A DNA stretch of 64,000 bases, taken from NCBI RefSeq assembly GCF_000283155.1, contig NW_004454163.1, positions 4,640,086 through 4,704,085 of the forward strand, in the 5' to 3' direction. The translations under genes and the position numbers were made by a program. This document shows, piece by piece, positions 11,480 through 24,450 of the stretch. The DNA is from Ceratotherium simum simum. Lineage: Eukaryota > Chordata > Mammalia > Perissodactyla > Rhinocerotidae. Below the pieces are notes generated by a model that worked only from the letters and a program-made list of their open reading frames with translations, searched no databases and was not told where the DNA came from. Numbering within the stretch: position 1 is the first letter of the stretch; each line of letters starts with the position of its first letter.

Positions 11480-12040
11480 ATAATTCATTTTATCTAATCA
11501 ATAATTATTCATTATTTAACCATCTGTACATTACACATTTACTCATTCATATGTTATTTGAATAATGCCTATAATATAAAGGGCATTCTGTGTGTGTACC
11601 TGAATACAAAAATGCATAATACATTATTCTTGCTAAAGCTCAAGGAAAAGGCAGTTCCTTAAAAGAGGGTGCTCTACATAATATGTACTTAGTTAAGGTG
11701 AGCTGTTTGGGAACGTACCAGTCAAAATGAGGCAGAACTCCTAAGAGAAGTACAAATCAAACTCCTGTGACTTCTGGAGAGGAGAGATCACTTCTCCTAA
11801 GGTGCAGGGAAGAATGTTTATAATGGTAGAGGAAGTAGCCTTTGACCTCTGGCTTGATAACAGGGTAGAAGTTGGATATATGGAGGTGGAGGGAAGCATC
11901 ATCTGAGTCAGTATGAACAGGCTGAGCTTAGGCAAACATATAGGAAAGTACAAAGCCCAGAATATGGTACGTTTAATGGCTTGACCAAAGAGAAGGGAGA
12001 GTAATGAGAAAGAACAAGTGAAGAAGCTCAAGATTTAGGT
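11480..12040 (-). mobile_element. Probable L2-derived sequence, reverse
   Basis: 'attattcattatttaaccat' followed by purine-rich text (gaggaagtagcctttgacct; ggaggtggagggaagcatca) resembles antisense L2 3' UTR and ORF2 end. It is heavily diverged. The 96-codon reverse open frame at 11741-12031 is inside it and shows no intact domain. Confidence 0.4.
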
Positions 12041-12539
12041 TGTACTATAATCTGGAGGAAAAAAAATAAAGCAACGGTTTTAAAAATAGGAAAAAAATAT
12101 ATTTTGTACATTTTTCTAGGTTGACTAAAAATAAAAATTTTTCAAAGATTCATTGAAGTTCATTTTGTTTGCAAGCAGCATTGCAGCAACAATGAGAATT
12201 TCAAGAATCTTTACATGCCCTACAGAACTATTTCTTAAATAAATATTTATGTGGTATTTTATATTTATTTCCCAAGTTACTGAACTTCATTCCAATTTGA
12301 AACAGGCAGAAGAATGTCAAACATAGAAACAGATCTAAACTCATCTAGCAACTTAAAAAATACCCATATGATTTGTCATATTTTTCATGATTCCTATATA
12401 ATCAACATTTATTAAATACAGTAATATGTAGCATAAGTAAAGTCACATATAAAGAAAATAATATTTTATAAAAAAGAGAAACTTCTTGCAATTCCCCCTT
12501 GTGTCTTATTTTTAAATCTATTCATTGTTTCTTTAATTA
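12041..12539. other. No feature recognised
   Basis: AT-rich unassigned sequence between two L2 relics. Confidence 0.5.
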
Positions 12540-13654
12540 ATATATTCAATTATCTGTTATATGTCACCCTTTGCTAGACCCTATGCTAGGCACAGAGTAT
12601 AAAAAGTGACCAAGACATGTACTATCAGCAAGAAAATTGATAGCTACATAATACTTGGTGGTGAGAGCATCAAATATAGTATCTGTGTATGTCAGAGAGA
12701 GGGAAAGGAGAGACAAAGCTTTATAGAGGAGATGATATTTTCACGGAGACTCAAAGGACAATTAGGACTATAGAAATCTGATTGGAGAGAGGCATTATAG
12801 AAAGGGGATGGCATGAGCAAATGTCCAGAGTGAGAAGCAGCATGGCATACAAAGAGCACTACACACAACTTAGTAGTGCTAAAATAGAAAGCGTAAAGAT
12901 AGATGACATGGGCTGGGAGTAAGGATGCAAGTCTGGCAGGGATCAGATTATTGAAAGAGTGTGGATTTTGAAGAGTCATCGAAAGGCTTTAAACAGTTGT
13001 GAGGTGGGAGGTTTTGAAAAAGGTAAGTCTAATCACAGGGAGACAAAAGAAAAAGCTGTTAGGGTAATCCAGATGAAAAATGATGAGTGTATAAACTTGG
13101 ACAATGATAATGGTGATAGTGAAGAAAGACAATGGATTCAAATTTTTTTTAGCATGTAAATTACAAGGAATTGAAATAGTACAAGTAGAGGTAGAGGGAG
13201 TACAGTCAATGACGATAACCAGCTCTCTACTAGGAGAACTGGGTCAATGATGATGCACCCAAATAAAAGAAAAAAAAAATAAACCACAGAAAAAACAGAA
13301 GTTAAGAGGAAAAATCAGGGTTGGAACATTTTGTCTTTCAGACTCCAGTAAAATTTCTAGTTGGAGATATCTAGTGATCAGGTAGATATAAGAGTCTGAA
13401 GCTCAGGGAAGAAGCCTGGTGGGGACAAAGATTTGAGAGTCATTACATGTGTTATGATACCATGAAAGTAGATAAGACCACCCAGAAATAACAGAATTAA
13501 TAGAGCAAAGGAAATAGTCAATGTTTATGTTTGAGTGGAAGAAGAAGAGTCTGTATAGAAGACTAAGAGCAATACATACAGTGGTCAAGGCAGATCCAGT
13601 AGAGAATAGTTCTTTGGGAACCAAGAGGATGTCAGTGTAATGATGAATAGCATC
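12540..13654 (-). mobile_element. L2 LINE relic with traces of reverse transcriptase, reverse
   Basis: Antisense L2 from the 3' UTR (12560-12620, 'gctaggcacagagtat') back into ORF2. On the minus strand around 13410-13470 the decayed frame reads YHNTCNDSQIFVPT, which lines up with the L2 reverse transcriptase box KYHLYADDSQIYI; the catalytic YADD is destroyed (here TCND). Many stops. An MaLR LTR begins exactly where the L2 match ends. Confidence 0.75.
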
Positions 13655-14024
13655 TGCTGTGGTCTGAATGTTTATGTCCTCTTCAAATTCATATGTTGAA
13701 ATCCTAACCCCCAAAGATGATGGTATTAGGAAGTGGGGCCTTGGGAGGTGCTTAGGTCATGAGAGTAGAGCCTTCATGAATGGGATTAGTGTTCTTACTA
13801 AAGAGAGGGAGCCACAGAGTTCCCTCGCTCCTTCTACCATGTGAGGACACAGTGAGAAGGTGCCTGCTATGAACCAGGAAGAGGGCCCTAACCAGAATGC
13901 AACCACGAAGGCACCTTGATCTTGGACTTCCCAGCCTCCAGAGTGGTGAGAAATACATTTCTGTTGTTTATAAGCTACCTAGTCTGTGGTATTTTGTTAT
14001 ACAGCCTGAATGGACTGAGACAAC
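13655..14024 (+). mobile_element. MaLR solo LTR (MLT1/MST-like)
   Basis: Starts tgctgtggtctgaatgttta, with 'catatgttgaaatcctaacc', 'tcatgaatgggattagtgtt', 'ctaccatgtgaggacacagt' and 'ccttgatcttggacttccca', and ends 'ggactgagaca'. It is complete end to end and less diverged than the copy at 10257. Confidence 0.85.
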
Positions 14025-15351
14025 ATCTACACGCACACACAGCAGCATCAAATACAAAGAAGAGCCCTGTAAGATAATGATTAAAATGTGGCTGGTGCAT
14101 AATCAAAATAATTTATTGAAAAATTATTTTATTTAACAAAAGTATCAAGGCATTAATAGAATTTGTTGATTTTTGAACGAGACTAAAAGTAGCAGGCTCA
14201 GATACCGTACTGGTTATGTGCATTCCTATGTTCCTTTTATTGAGACTCTTGAGAAAGCAGATGGTGTACTAGTATATTTTTAAAATCATTTCTTCTAGTT
14301 ATTTTCCTCACAAAAACTCTAAAATCATGTTTGGAAATATTTCGGTTGTTGAGAAAAACTCTATCCAATTAGCTTTAGTTCCTTGTTCATTCATTAGCAC
14401 ACAATCACAGAATTCAAAGTGTTTTATTTTTCTACTATGTTTGACTGACAAAGCACTCCTCTCTTTAAAAATGTTTTTCTTGCCTCCTTGACAGTAAAGA
14501 TTCTGAACTTACTCTCAATGGTCCAGTCCAGGGATGTGAATGCTTCTTCATCCTCAGAAAGTTAATGAAAACATTTAAACTCTCTTGGATAAATTGGATC
14601 TTCAACTCTCTTTGCTCCTTTAATGAACCATGTTAGGGACCAATCGGCAGCTATATTTTTAAGTCTGTTTAGCAATATTCATATTGGATTTTAAAATATT
14701 TAACAAGAAAATTAGTCTATTCCCTTCATTAAACCATGAGTTATTATTAATACAAATGATAGGTTTTACTCATTTTTTAAAAATACACGACAATTATTTG
14801 AAGTACATTAGAGATGGGAGCAAGAGGCAAAAGCATTATTGTCACAATAGAAATTCTTTCTATTGGAATGCATTCTTTAAATTAAATAGGAATCTATGCT
14901 ATCTGCTTAATAATTTGAATTTCTCTTACTTCTCTGGTCACTGAGGACTCAGTGGCACTTTAGTTTTATTGCAAACTACGCAGAAATTAGAATTGACCAG
15001 AAAAACATAGCTCTTTATTTTCTGAAGAAAAGCATGATCATTTCAGGTTCCTAGAGCTAGCAAAGAAAAGGAGGTTATGTATTACCAGAAGCGACAATTA
15101 TAGATATCTTTTCTAAAAGTTTTATTTTTATGACAAGATCTAAAATGCTGGAGATTCAACATGGTTAAATTATCTAGAGTCTGTAGAATCAGACTGAAGT
15201 AAGAATAAAATTGTAAAACTGGGCAAGAAATGTTCTATCTCAAAAGGTCACAAATGTATCAGGAAAGCTTGAAGTTAGACTACAAAGTGATTAAGTCTAA
15301 AAGTTTAAGATGTGTGATTATATATCTTTAGTTTTCTCTTATTTCTTTTAA
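14025..15351. other. No gene or repeat recognised
   Basis: AT-rich, apparently single-copy DNA. Open frames here are short and without motifs. Confidence 0.5.
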
Positions 15352-15362
15352 ATATTAGTCTT

Positions 15363-15590
15363 CATTTTTTATTTTTTTGTGAGGAAGATCAGCCCTGAGC
15401 TAGCATCCATGCCAACCCTCCTCTTTTTGCTGAGGAAGACTGGCCCTGGGCTAAGATCTGTGCCCATCTTCCTCTACTTTATATGGGACGCCGCCACAGC
15501 ATGGCCTGACAAACGGTGCATTGGCGCGTGCGCGGGATCCGAACCCTGGCCCCAGCAGTGGAGCGCACACACTTAACCACTACGCCATGG
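15363..15590 (-). mobile_element. ERE1-type SINE, reverse
   Basis: Plus text 'gaggaagatcagccctgagc', 'tgggacgccgccacagcatg' and 'acttaaccactacgcc' is the reverse complement of the ERE tail, body and tRNA-like head. An 11-bp duplication, atattagtctt, flanks it (15352-15362 and 15591-15601). Confidence 0.9.
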
Positions 15591-16019
15591 ATATTAGTCT
15601 TTATTTCACTTACTGATTTTCCGCCTTTCATATTGAGAGCTCAATAAATTAGATATACTTGTATTATAAAAAAAAAAAAAAAGCAGATTTGGACTTTCAC
15701 TTCTGACTCATTGTCTGCCAAGGTATTCCAAGAGACCTGCTGTAGAACAACTAATACCTAGAATGAACAGCACAATCTTTGTGGCATTCTTGTCTCCTAG
15801 GAGGTAGTGATGGCCTCCAAGAATCTCTCCTACTACATTCAAAGAAAAATTAGAGCAGGGACCAAAGCGACAAGAAACGAGTTTGTTCAAAGCCTGAGTC
15901 ACAAGCTGTAGGGAAGACTGAAATTATCTAAGGAGCTATGCTGTTAGCATCATTGATATCAAACAATGGGATTCTAAGAAAAACTAAAGGTGGAGAAAGG
16001 GACATTTGGACTGCCATCT

Positions 16020-19000
16020 ACCTCTGTCGAAAGAAACAAAATGCACATCCTTTTTGAAGGAATAATTCCTTAATCCTCAGTATATACCAAAGGACTCCCA
16101 CTAGTGAAGCTTAAATAGTGATCTCACAACCAAGGATTACCAAACAAATAAGAAGGCAAGTCAGACAAAACAACAAGCAACATATTTGGATTGTCAAAAT
16201 CTCAGATTTTCAAACTGCAATATACAAAATACAGAAAAATTTATTAGATGACCAGACAAAAGAGAATATTAAGAATAAACAAAGAGACGTAACAATAAAA
16301 CAAATAGAACTTCTAGAAATGGGACATATAAATCTTCAAATGAAAACTTAATCAATATACTTAATGGGTTAAGAAGTGATATGGAGAAATATGAAGGATG
16401 GACTAAGAAAGGCTGAGGCATTCCTCATTGGCATAGTAGAATGAGAATGGAAGTAAGAGATAATAAGAGGATAATGAGACCAACTTAATTTCAATCTCTC
16501 CACATATCTACACATCAAAAAGGTGAGCTAACGAATCACACATAGCTCATAACTACAGTGTGATTAGGAGACAGAAAGACTAAAAACCACAATTTTCATG
16601 AAAGTAGGGAAACATATTTCCCAAGACCACCACAACCAGCTCTGGAGCACACACTGGAATTAAGCATTGAGCAGTGACTATATGGAAGGGTGAAACAGGC
16701 TCCTTGTGGTGGCCTAACACAGATATCATTAACAAGGGTTTACCCTCAGGGAAGAGAGCCCTTTCTGAATATAAAATACCAGCAGAAGGTTTGATACTTG
16801 ATGGTTCAAATACTAACTACTAAATGTGTGGAACCTGAAGTAGCAGTTTTGAAAAGGCACTATTTCAGGTTAAGATAGAGCACTGAAAAAGGCAGATATA
16901 CTCCTTGAAGGAATAGAAGACAATGGCTGAAGACAATGACCATACAGAAACAAGTGGTATCAAAGATTTAAAGACAGATTAAAAAGTTAGGCATCTACTG
17001 ATTTTTAAATAAACATCTTACTCTATGCTGAGAGGAGGGAGCAACTGAATTGAGAAACTAAGAAAGACGCCAATTTGCTTTTTCACTCTACTCATCCCTA
17101 GGATCATCTGCTATTGTTGGTTTAGAAAAAGATAGGGGCCGGCCTGGTGGCACAGTGGTTAAGTGCACGCACTCTGCTTTGGCAGTCTGGGGTTCGCAGG
17201 TTCAGATCCCAGGTGTGCACCAATGCACCGCTTGTCAAGCCATGCTGTGGTGGCATCCCATATAAAGTAGAGGAAAATGGGCACAGATTTTAGCCCAGGG
17301 CTAATCTTCCTCAGCAAAAAAGAGGAGGGTTGGCATCAGATGTTAGCTCAGGGCTGGTCTTCCTCACAACAAAAAAAAAAAAGAAAAGAAAAATATAACA
17401 CACAAATTAACACCAACAAGAGCCACAAGGAAATCTAACATTCATACAAAATTACCATAAGGAGAAAAACACAAAAATAAATTTTTGGCAGAAAGAACAA
17501 AATGAACATAATATTTCATGGTTATGAAGAAAAGAAATATTGAAAACATTACTCCAATTTAAGTTACATACAATTAAATGAGAAATTGCATACAGGAAAA
17601 GTCTAAATAGAAAAGAACAAACAACAGGAAGATGTGACAAAGTGATCAACATTATAATAGACGACATAAAGAATAGAAATAAGAACAGTATAAATAAAGA
17701 AGCAAAAGAGACCTGAAAGAAAGTGATAGCTATATAAGGCAGGGAAAAAGATAGAAAACATGTATAATTGGAGTCTCTGAAGATGAAAAACAAATCAACT
17801 GAACAGAACTAAAATGTAAAACTATAATCAAGAATACTTTTCTGAAATAAAAGACCAGAATCTACATAAGGAAAAGGTACACTGTGTATACTGGGAAAAT
17901 AGCCCCAATGGTCACCTTAGTAAAACTGAGATATATAGATAAAATAGATAGTAAATATATATCTTAGTAAAACTACTTTATAGATAAATAATCCTATGGG
18001 CAAAATATCCAAGTCATTTAGAAAAGAAAGAAAATCAGTAAGTTTCTCAATAAAAATATGTAAAGCAAGATAACAACAGAACAACTCTTAAAAATGTATT
18101 GAAGAAAAGAAAGTAAGATCCAGGTAGTTATCCAGTCAAATTTTCCTAGTATCGAGTCCATACATGCAAGAACTGAGAAAACAGCACATGGCAAGCCCTT
18201 CCTGAGGAAAATGCTGGAGGACAGGATTCTTTTATCCAGGAATTGATTGGGAAATTTTGGTAAAGAAACTAGTAGTGAGCATTGAATATACGTAATTGTA
18301 GATTTAAGATTAAAATGAGGTGATACTAAAGATGGAAGAATAGTATGAAAATGCTATGTTCTCTAAAGTGTTGAAATAACACAATTTTAAAAGAATTCAA
18401 AGGGAGAGAGAGAGGGAGAAGTACAATAATCTCAATGATTATTCATTGGTAATAGGTGCAGTAAAAGGATATCATTTATATTTGTTAAATTGAACAGTAG
18501 AAGGCCATGTAAACTTTTTGGAAACTACAATTTACCAAAACTGAGCCCAAAGAGACAGGAAATTTAAAAATACCCATATCCACATAAGAAAATTAGAAAG
18601 TTTTTCAAATCTTATTACCCCCTTCCCCCCAAAAAAACAACCATTCTGTTGATATTTTGACAGAGGAATTCAACCAAACTTTTAAATTTCAGATAATCCT
18701 AAAGCTATTTAATATTTTCAAAAGCATAGAAAAATAAGGCAAACTTAGAATGCTTTTTATGCAGTGAGCATAACATTGATATATAAAATTTTAAAGACTG
18801 TCAAAATAGAACAATCTTATCTATGTATATTAATGAAGAATTCCATAGAATATGTAGAATACAATAGAAACAAAATCTAATAGCATGATTAAAGAATTTG
18901 TCATCATCAAGTGAAGTCTATTTTAGGATTTCAAAGAAGACTCAAAATTAGTAAATTCATTAATAGTATTCAATGTATTACTATATCTAAAGAGAAAAAT

Positions 19001-21200
19001 TATATTATCATTTCCAGAGATCTGAAAAAGCATGCAACAATACCCCTTCCTGATAAAAAAAATTAAATGAAATGAAAATTGATATTTACTTCTTTAACTT
19101 GATAAATTCATTCTCTATTCCCAAATCCAGAATTTTACTTGATGAAAGAATACTAGACACATTCACAGTAAAGTAAAAGATAAGTCATCTGACATGATCG
19201 GATTTGAGGAAATAATTAGAAAAGTAAAAATTGTCAAGGAAGGTGTTAAATAGACTTGTAAATTACATGAGCGTATACACGAAAAACCCAGGAAATTTAG
19301 TGAAAAAGAAAATGGCTACAATATCAGAGAATTAAGTAGGTATCAGCATAAAAATTTAACATACTAATATCCCATAGCGTTCACAACCAAATATTAAGAA
19401 GTTAGGAGCATAATAGAAAAGAAGATACAAATTACAAGAAAAACAAGATATAAAAAATACTCAAGTATTACCTTCTGAACACACATATAAAACCCATATA
19501 ACAAAAATTTCTTGAAAGGCAAAATTAAATGGTGAAAATGGAAAGATCTCTTATGTCCTTGGATAGGATGATTCAATATCATAAATGCTTTAATTCTCCT
19601 CAGTAAAAATACGAATTTAATGTCATCCAAATAAAAATAGCAATAGGCATATGTCTGAAGCTACACAAGTAGATTCTACAGTTCATATGGTAAATATAGC
19701 AAGCAAGAACAGCCAGGGATTTCTTAAACAATAAAAACCAAAAGAATAAAAAGAAGAGCTAGAACTATTAGAGTTTTAAAAATATTATAAAGCCTGAATA
19801 GTTAAAACTATGTGTCATTGGTTCTTGACTAAAAAGACCTAGAAAACTTAGAAACAGACCATATACACATAGAAGAAATTTATTACGTGATAAAGGTAGC
19901 ATTTCAAATTGCAGGGAAAAATCGACTTTTAAGTAAATGGTGTTGACACAAATAGATAGTTATCAAAATGGATAAATAACTTTAAAAAATGGAATTCATA
20001 TATTACATTGTAATATACTCTATATTAAACTATAAGTGGATTATATAGTTAAAAGTGAAAAATAAAAACCTACGAAAACTAAGAAAATGAATAAATTCAT
20101 TTATAACCTGATAGTGAGGAAATTATTTCTAATCACAATTTAAAATGCAGAAGCAAGAAAAGGAAAGATTGACACATTTGATTACACAAAAATAGTAAAC
20201 TAATAATACTTCTTTTTTCATAGTAAAAATCAACATAAGCAAAGTCAAAAGCTAAATACAATCTGGGAGAAAGTACTTGCAATAAGTATCACTGAAAAAA
20301 TGGTCAATCACCTTAACATGCAAAGAACCTTTAAAAATCGAGAAGAAAGAAGAAAAAAAAAGTCAATATGTGAACAGACATCTCAAAAAGTATTTTTTAA
20401 AACATAGGAAATATTCCTTAAACTTAGGACAATGTTTCTTAAACACATGAGAAGATAATCATAATAAAATAAATAAAAATAAAAGCTGCACTGAGATAGC
20501 ATTTCTCAACTACCAGATTGTCAAAAATCCAAAATATTTATACCATACTCTAGTAACAAGGCTGCAGAAAAAGGGATACTCTAATAAACTGCAGGTTACA
20601 TGCAAAATAGGACAACCCCTGTGGAGGGAAATTTAGCCGTGTCCAACAATGTTCCGAATGTTCCAGATTTACCTTTTGATCCACCATTTCCAACTTTAGG
20701 ATTCTTTGTTGAAGATATTTTTCAGTGACTACAAAACAAAGTTAATGAGTGTGGTATTATTAGTAACAGAAAAAGAAGGGACATAATCCAAATATCCATC
20801 AGTCACAGCTAGTTGAATAAACTATGATAGAAAAAATGAAAATGGTTGCTATGTAGTTATATGATGTGTTGACCAGGATCTACTGGTAATTGAAACAAGC
20901 AAGGGAAAAATGAAATGAAAAATGAAACAATGCTTTTGGTATGCTATCTCTTACTAAGAGAGAAGAAGAAGAAGAATTTATTTTATGAAATAAAGAAATC
21001 CTGGGAGAATAAATCAGAATTGAATGAAAATGATTACTAGTTGGGATAGTGAGAAATGACAGAAAGCGATATAAATGGAAGTGAGATTTCCCTGAGAATA
21101 CCTTTTATTATGCTTTCTTTTGAACCAGATAATATCTTACATATTAAAAATTTAACTCATAAAAAAGAAAAGATCAGAAGTAAACCTTAAATTGAAAACA
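16020..21200 (+). mobile_element. Very old forward L1 relic (ORF1 and ORF2 regions, L1ME/HAL1-like)
   Basis: Diverged L1 in sense orientation. An ORF1-like A-rich coding remnant spans about 16100-16400 and 17400-18300; 'catgcaagaactgagaaaac' and 'gaaactagtagtgagcattg' match the HAL1/L1ME ORF1 end. ORF2-like text follows at 18450-20900 ('tgatggttcatat'-class sequence; 'cactgagatagcatttctca' at about 20490). No open frame survives beyond about 80 codons. A full-length ERE1 interrupts it at 17135-17385. The left boundary is uncertain; 15602-16020 is unassigned. Confidence 0.6.
17135..17385 (+). mobile_element. ERE1 SINE, full length
   Basis: Starts ggggccggcctggtggcaca, with the A-box-like region at 'agtggttaagtgca' and a B-box-like 'ggttcagatcccagg'. 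The ERE body follows (cgcttgtcaagccatgctgt), then the tail 'gttagctcagggctgg' and a poly-A at 17369-17385. The flanks (agaaaaagata / agaaaaatata) look like a diverged duplication. tRNA-like but not a functional tRNA. Confidence 0.9.
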
Positions 21201-21589
21201 AATTGAAACATATGAATCTAACTGCTTATCAAATTGGCAACATAAACCACACAGAGAAAATAACTAATTAAAGAGATATTTGTACAGTCTGTATGTACAT
21301 TTGACTGTACATTTATCTCTAACAGGAAATACTCCAATATTTTAAATAAAAACTACAAATTAATAATAATCTTCAGTCAATAGTTTTTAGTAGTGATATT
21401 GCTGAATATTATAGGACAAAGCAAATAAGTAATTATATTAATATCATTAGGAACCAAGATTTGCACTCTGAGAGGAAAAGATAAAAATACAATATCAAAG
21501 AAGTTAAATAAAACTTTGTAATGCTAAATTTGAACTATAAATATCAATACAGACCTATGATTTTAATTTTAAAAATGTATATGTATTTC

Positions 21590-22960
21590 CTATATAGGTC
21601 CAATGCAAGGGCCTAGAAGCAATACCTTCCCAACAGCAATGAGCTACTACCACCCAGTTCTTCATGCCTAAATACTATTTTTGAGTAAAAAGACGTAGGA
21701 CATCTTGGAAAAACGCACGGTTGAAGGTCTACAGATGGAAAGAGTAAGATGGAAAGAATAAGATGGAAATTCTGTTATGCCATAAACTGTGCTAACAGAC
21801 CAAAAGGGGCATATCGAAGGCCATAGGACCTGGCTTGAAGGGGCTCCTACTAGGTAGGTAGATTTGGAACAATTTAAGTATCAAAAAAGAACAATGTTCA
21901 ATTATTTCATAGTAAATAAAGTTTCTGAAAAAAAAAAAGATAAAAATAAAAAAACAAGAACAATGACTCCATGAAATCCATAAGTCCTCAGTGATACTCA
22001 AAAAAAGAAAAAAGATCCTAGCATTTCTACCAATGACTTACACTGAAATTAGTAAAGGGAAAGAAATAAGCCTTTTCCTTTGTCTTTTAAGGAGAAATTG
22101 CATTGCATACTCATTTGATGAGGGAAAGTGGTTGTTGTTGTTTGTTTGTTTATTTTTACAGAAGAATGCCAGCTTACAAATATAAAAGGAATACTAGAAT
22201 TAGAAAATCACTATTTTGACAGGGTACAAGACATGATGACAAACATCACCCTACAAATTGTATGCTAACTGCTGGTGGGAAGATACATCTTAGTAATGGA
22301 GAAAATTGTCAGTCATCACTTTAAAGAAATGATAAAAGTGAGAATCATTAATAGTGGAATTATAAGCCCTTAATGGGACACATCATCTATGAGGTGCTCC
22401 TGCCAAAAATATTTAATCTGATTATATTCAAGCTTTTAGTTACACATTTGAATATTACAGAAAATACAGGAGATAGAGGAGCAAGTTAAATCACAAGTTA
22501 ACAATCAGACAAATTCAGAAGGCAGACATTCTATAAGATAATTAGCTTGAATTTTTCAAAAAGTCAATGTGTGTATATATATAAAATATAGGTGGGGTCT
22601 GTTCTATATTAGAGAGAGTCAAGAGACAAAAATGCAATATATGCAGCTTGATCACATGCTAGTTTAAAAAAACAACTGTAAAAGACATTTTGGGGACACT
22701 TGGGGATATATTAATATTAGCTGAAAATTGTTTTTAATTTTCCTTTGTGTGATAAGATATCGTGGTTACTTAGGTGAATGTCGTTATTTTTAAGACACAC
22801 TCTGAAAAAGCATGGTACCTGTAACTTACTTTCAAATGGTTCAGTAAAAATTGGTCTAAAATTATAACTAATTTTTGAATCAAGGTGAAGGTTGTATGTT
22901 CATTGTACTTTTCTGTACGATTTGAAAAGTTAAAAAAGTGAAAAGATAATGGTAGAGAAT
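21590..22960 (+). mobile_element. L1ME-type 3' UTR relic
   Basis: The right part is clear: 'gacattttggggacacttgg', 'cctgtaacttactttcaaat', 'ggttcagtaaaaattgg' and 'ttgtacttttctgtac' at 22690-22930 follow the order of the L1ME3-type 3' end. The left part (21590-22300) is assigned by continuity only. An A-rich, T-rich mix at 21925-22020 gives short chance frames. Confidence 0.55.
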
Positions 22961-23484
22961 TTTTCATAGTTAATGAAAAACGTGATTCACAGATTAAAAA
23001 AAGAGTGAGGAATAATGATTAGAAAAGGAGCAGCTTATGTAGGACTGTACACGTTTCATTAGTGAAAGAGAAGATATATATTTTATAAAGAGGGATATAA
23101 AAATGAAAAAAAAAAGTCAGCAAATAAAGCACTAGCACTGATTGCTCACTTTTTAAAACATGAAAACTTCATTTGGAGAAAAAACTTCATGAATATTGCA
23201 ATGTTAAATAGAAGAACACTACAATCAAGTTATAATGATGTGTGTGCAGATATTAATCTTGTTTTAAAACATGGTATATCAACGATGGTAAATAGCACAA
23301 AAGATTATACAAAAAGGAAGATCCAGTAATAAATAGATGTCTTCTATTTCAATAAACTGTATTCTCTGAAAAACTACAAATATCTAAGTAACCTTTCTCA
23401 TATTAACATTATACAGAGATTAAAATTCTACTAAGATTTATTATAGAATAATATATTTAGCCTGACAAACAAGTGGAACTCTAG

Positions 23485-23660
23485 ACTAACGGAAGAGCAT
23501 GAAGTCTGGAGCCAAACTACCTAGATTAGAATCGTGGTTTTATTATTCTGTGCCTCTGAAAAAGGCACCTATATCACTACATTATTGTAAAGATTAAATG
23601 AATTAATCTTTGTAAAGTGGTTAGAACGGTGTGTGGCATATTTTAAGTCCTACCTTAGCA
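23485..23660 (+). mobile_element. MIR SINE
   Basis: 'gaagtctggagccaaactac', 'ttctgtgcctctg', 'gtaaagattaaatgaattaa' and 'gtgtgtggcata' are in MIR order. Confidence 0.7.
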
Positions 23661-24089
23661 TTTGTAAAATTGAACTTAACATAATTGAGTCCTCAGGTTT
23701 GGACGCTAATTATATTTTTATCTTATAACCAAAATAATTCATATAAATTAAATCGCCAGGATATAATTCATACTTTCCAGTATACATTCTCTATCCTAAA
23801 CCGAGAAAAGATTTCTGAAGGGTAACCAAACCCCTGGAGTCTGATTAAAAAAGAAATTGTAGCATAATAGCAATACTCAGATTTTCTAGCGCTTCTGTAT
23901 ACATGATTTTTTAAAAAGCAAATTACATATTCCAGTCACATTCAGCACATTTTGTCCTTTTCCTCAATTTCTCATTATTATATTATTCCAGTTTAATTAA
24001 ACATGTAACTATCAAAATCATATGGTACTATACAATATACTAGAAGAAAGCAAAACAAAATTATATTTAAAGATGCTAAGGATAATAGT

Positions 24090-24325
24090 CAGGAGTCTGG
24101 AATTCAGATGCAGAATTTTCTAGATTGACCTGCTTTTAATTATTTATATTACTTGGGAAAATAAAAATAAATCACTTAACCTCTCTCAGTCTAAATTCCC
24201 TCATCTGTAAAATGGCAATAATAATACTGCGTGGAGTCATTATGACGATTAAGTCATGTATTTATATAATTTATGTAATAGAGCACCTGATGCTTATAGC
24301 ACTTAATTGTTAATGTCATCATAAA
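24090..24325 (+). mobile_element. MIR SINE
   Basis: 'gtctggaattcagatgcaga', then 'cacttaacctctctcagtct', 'catctgtaaaatggcaataa' and 'gagcacctgatgcttatagc': MIR in sense orientation. Confidence 0.75.
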
Positions 24326-24384
24326 TGACCAGCGAATGGTAACTTAAGCCCTATGCCTACATTTGATCTTGCGTAGTCACGCTG

Positions 24385-24450
24385 AGTCTCTAGTACTGAG
24401 CATAGTGCTAGGCATATAGTAGGTACACAGTAAATATTTGCTAACAATTT
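24385..24450 (+). mobile_element. L2 3' end scrap
   Basis: 'gtactgagcatagtgctagg' and 'catatagtaggtacacagta' followed by aatatttgct: the last bases of L2. Confidence 0.6.

Noticed and set aside
17135..17215. tRNA-like A and B boxes
   Set aside because: These belong to the tRNA-derived head of ERE1; no cloverleaf with intact acceptor and anticodon stems, so not a tRNA gene. The same holds for all nine EREs.
21281..21311. 9-bp inverted repeat (tgtacagtc...gactgtaca)
   Set aside because: Short arms with a 13-base loop; expected by chance at this scale.
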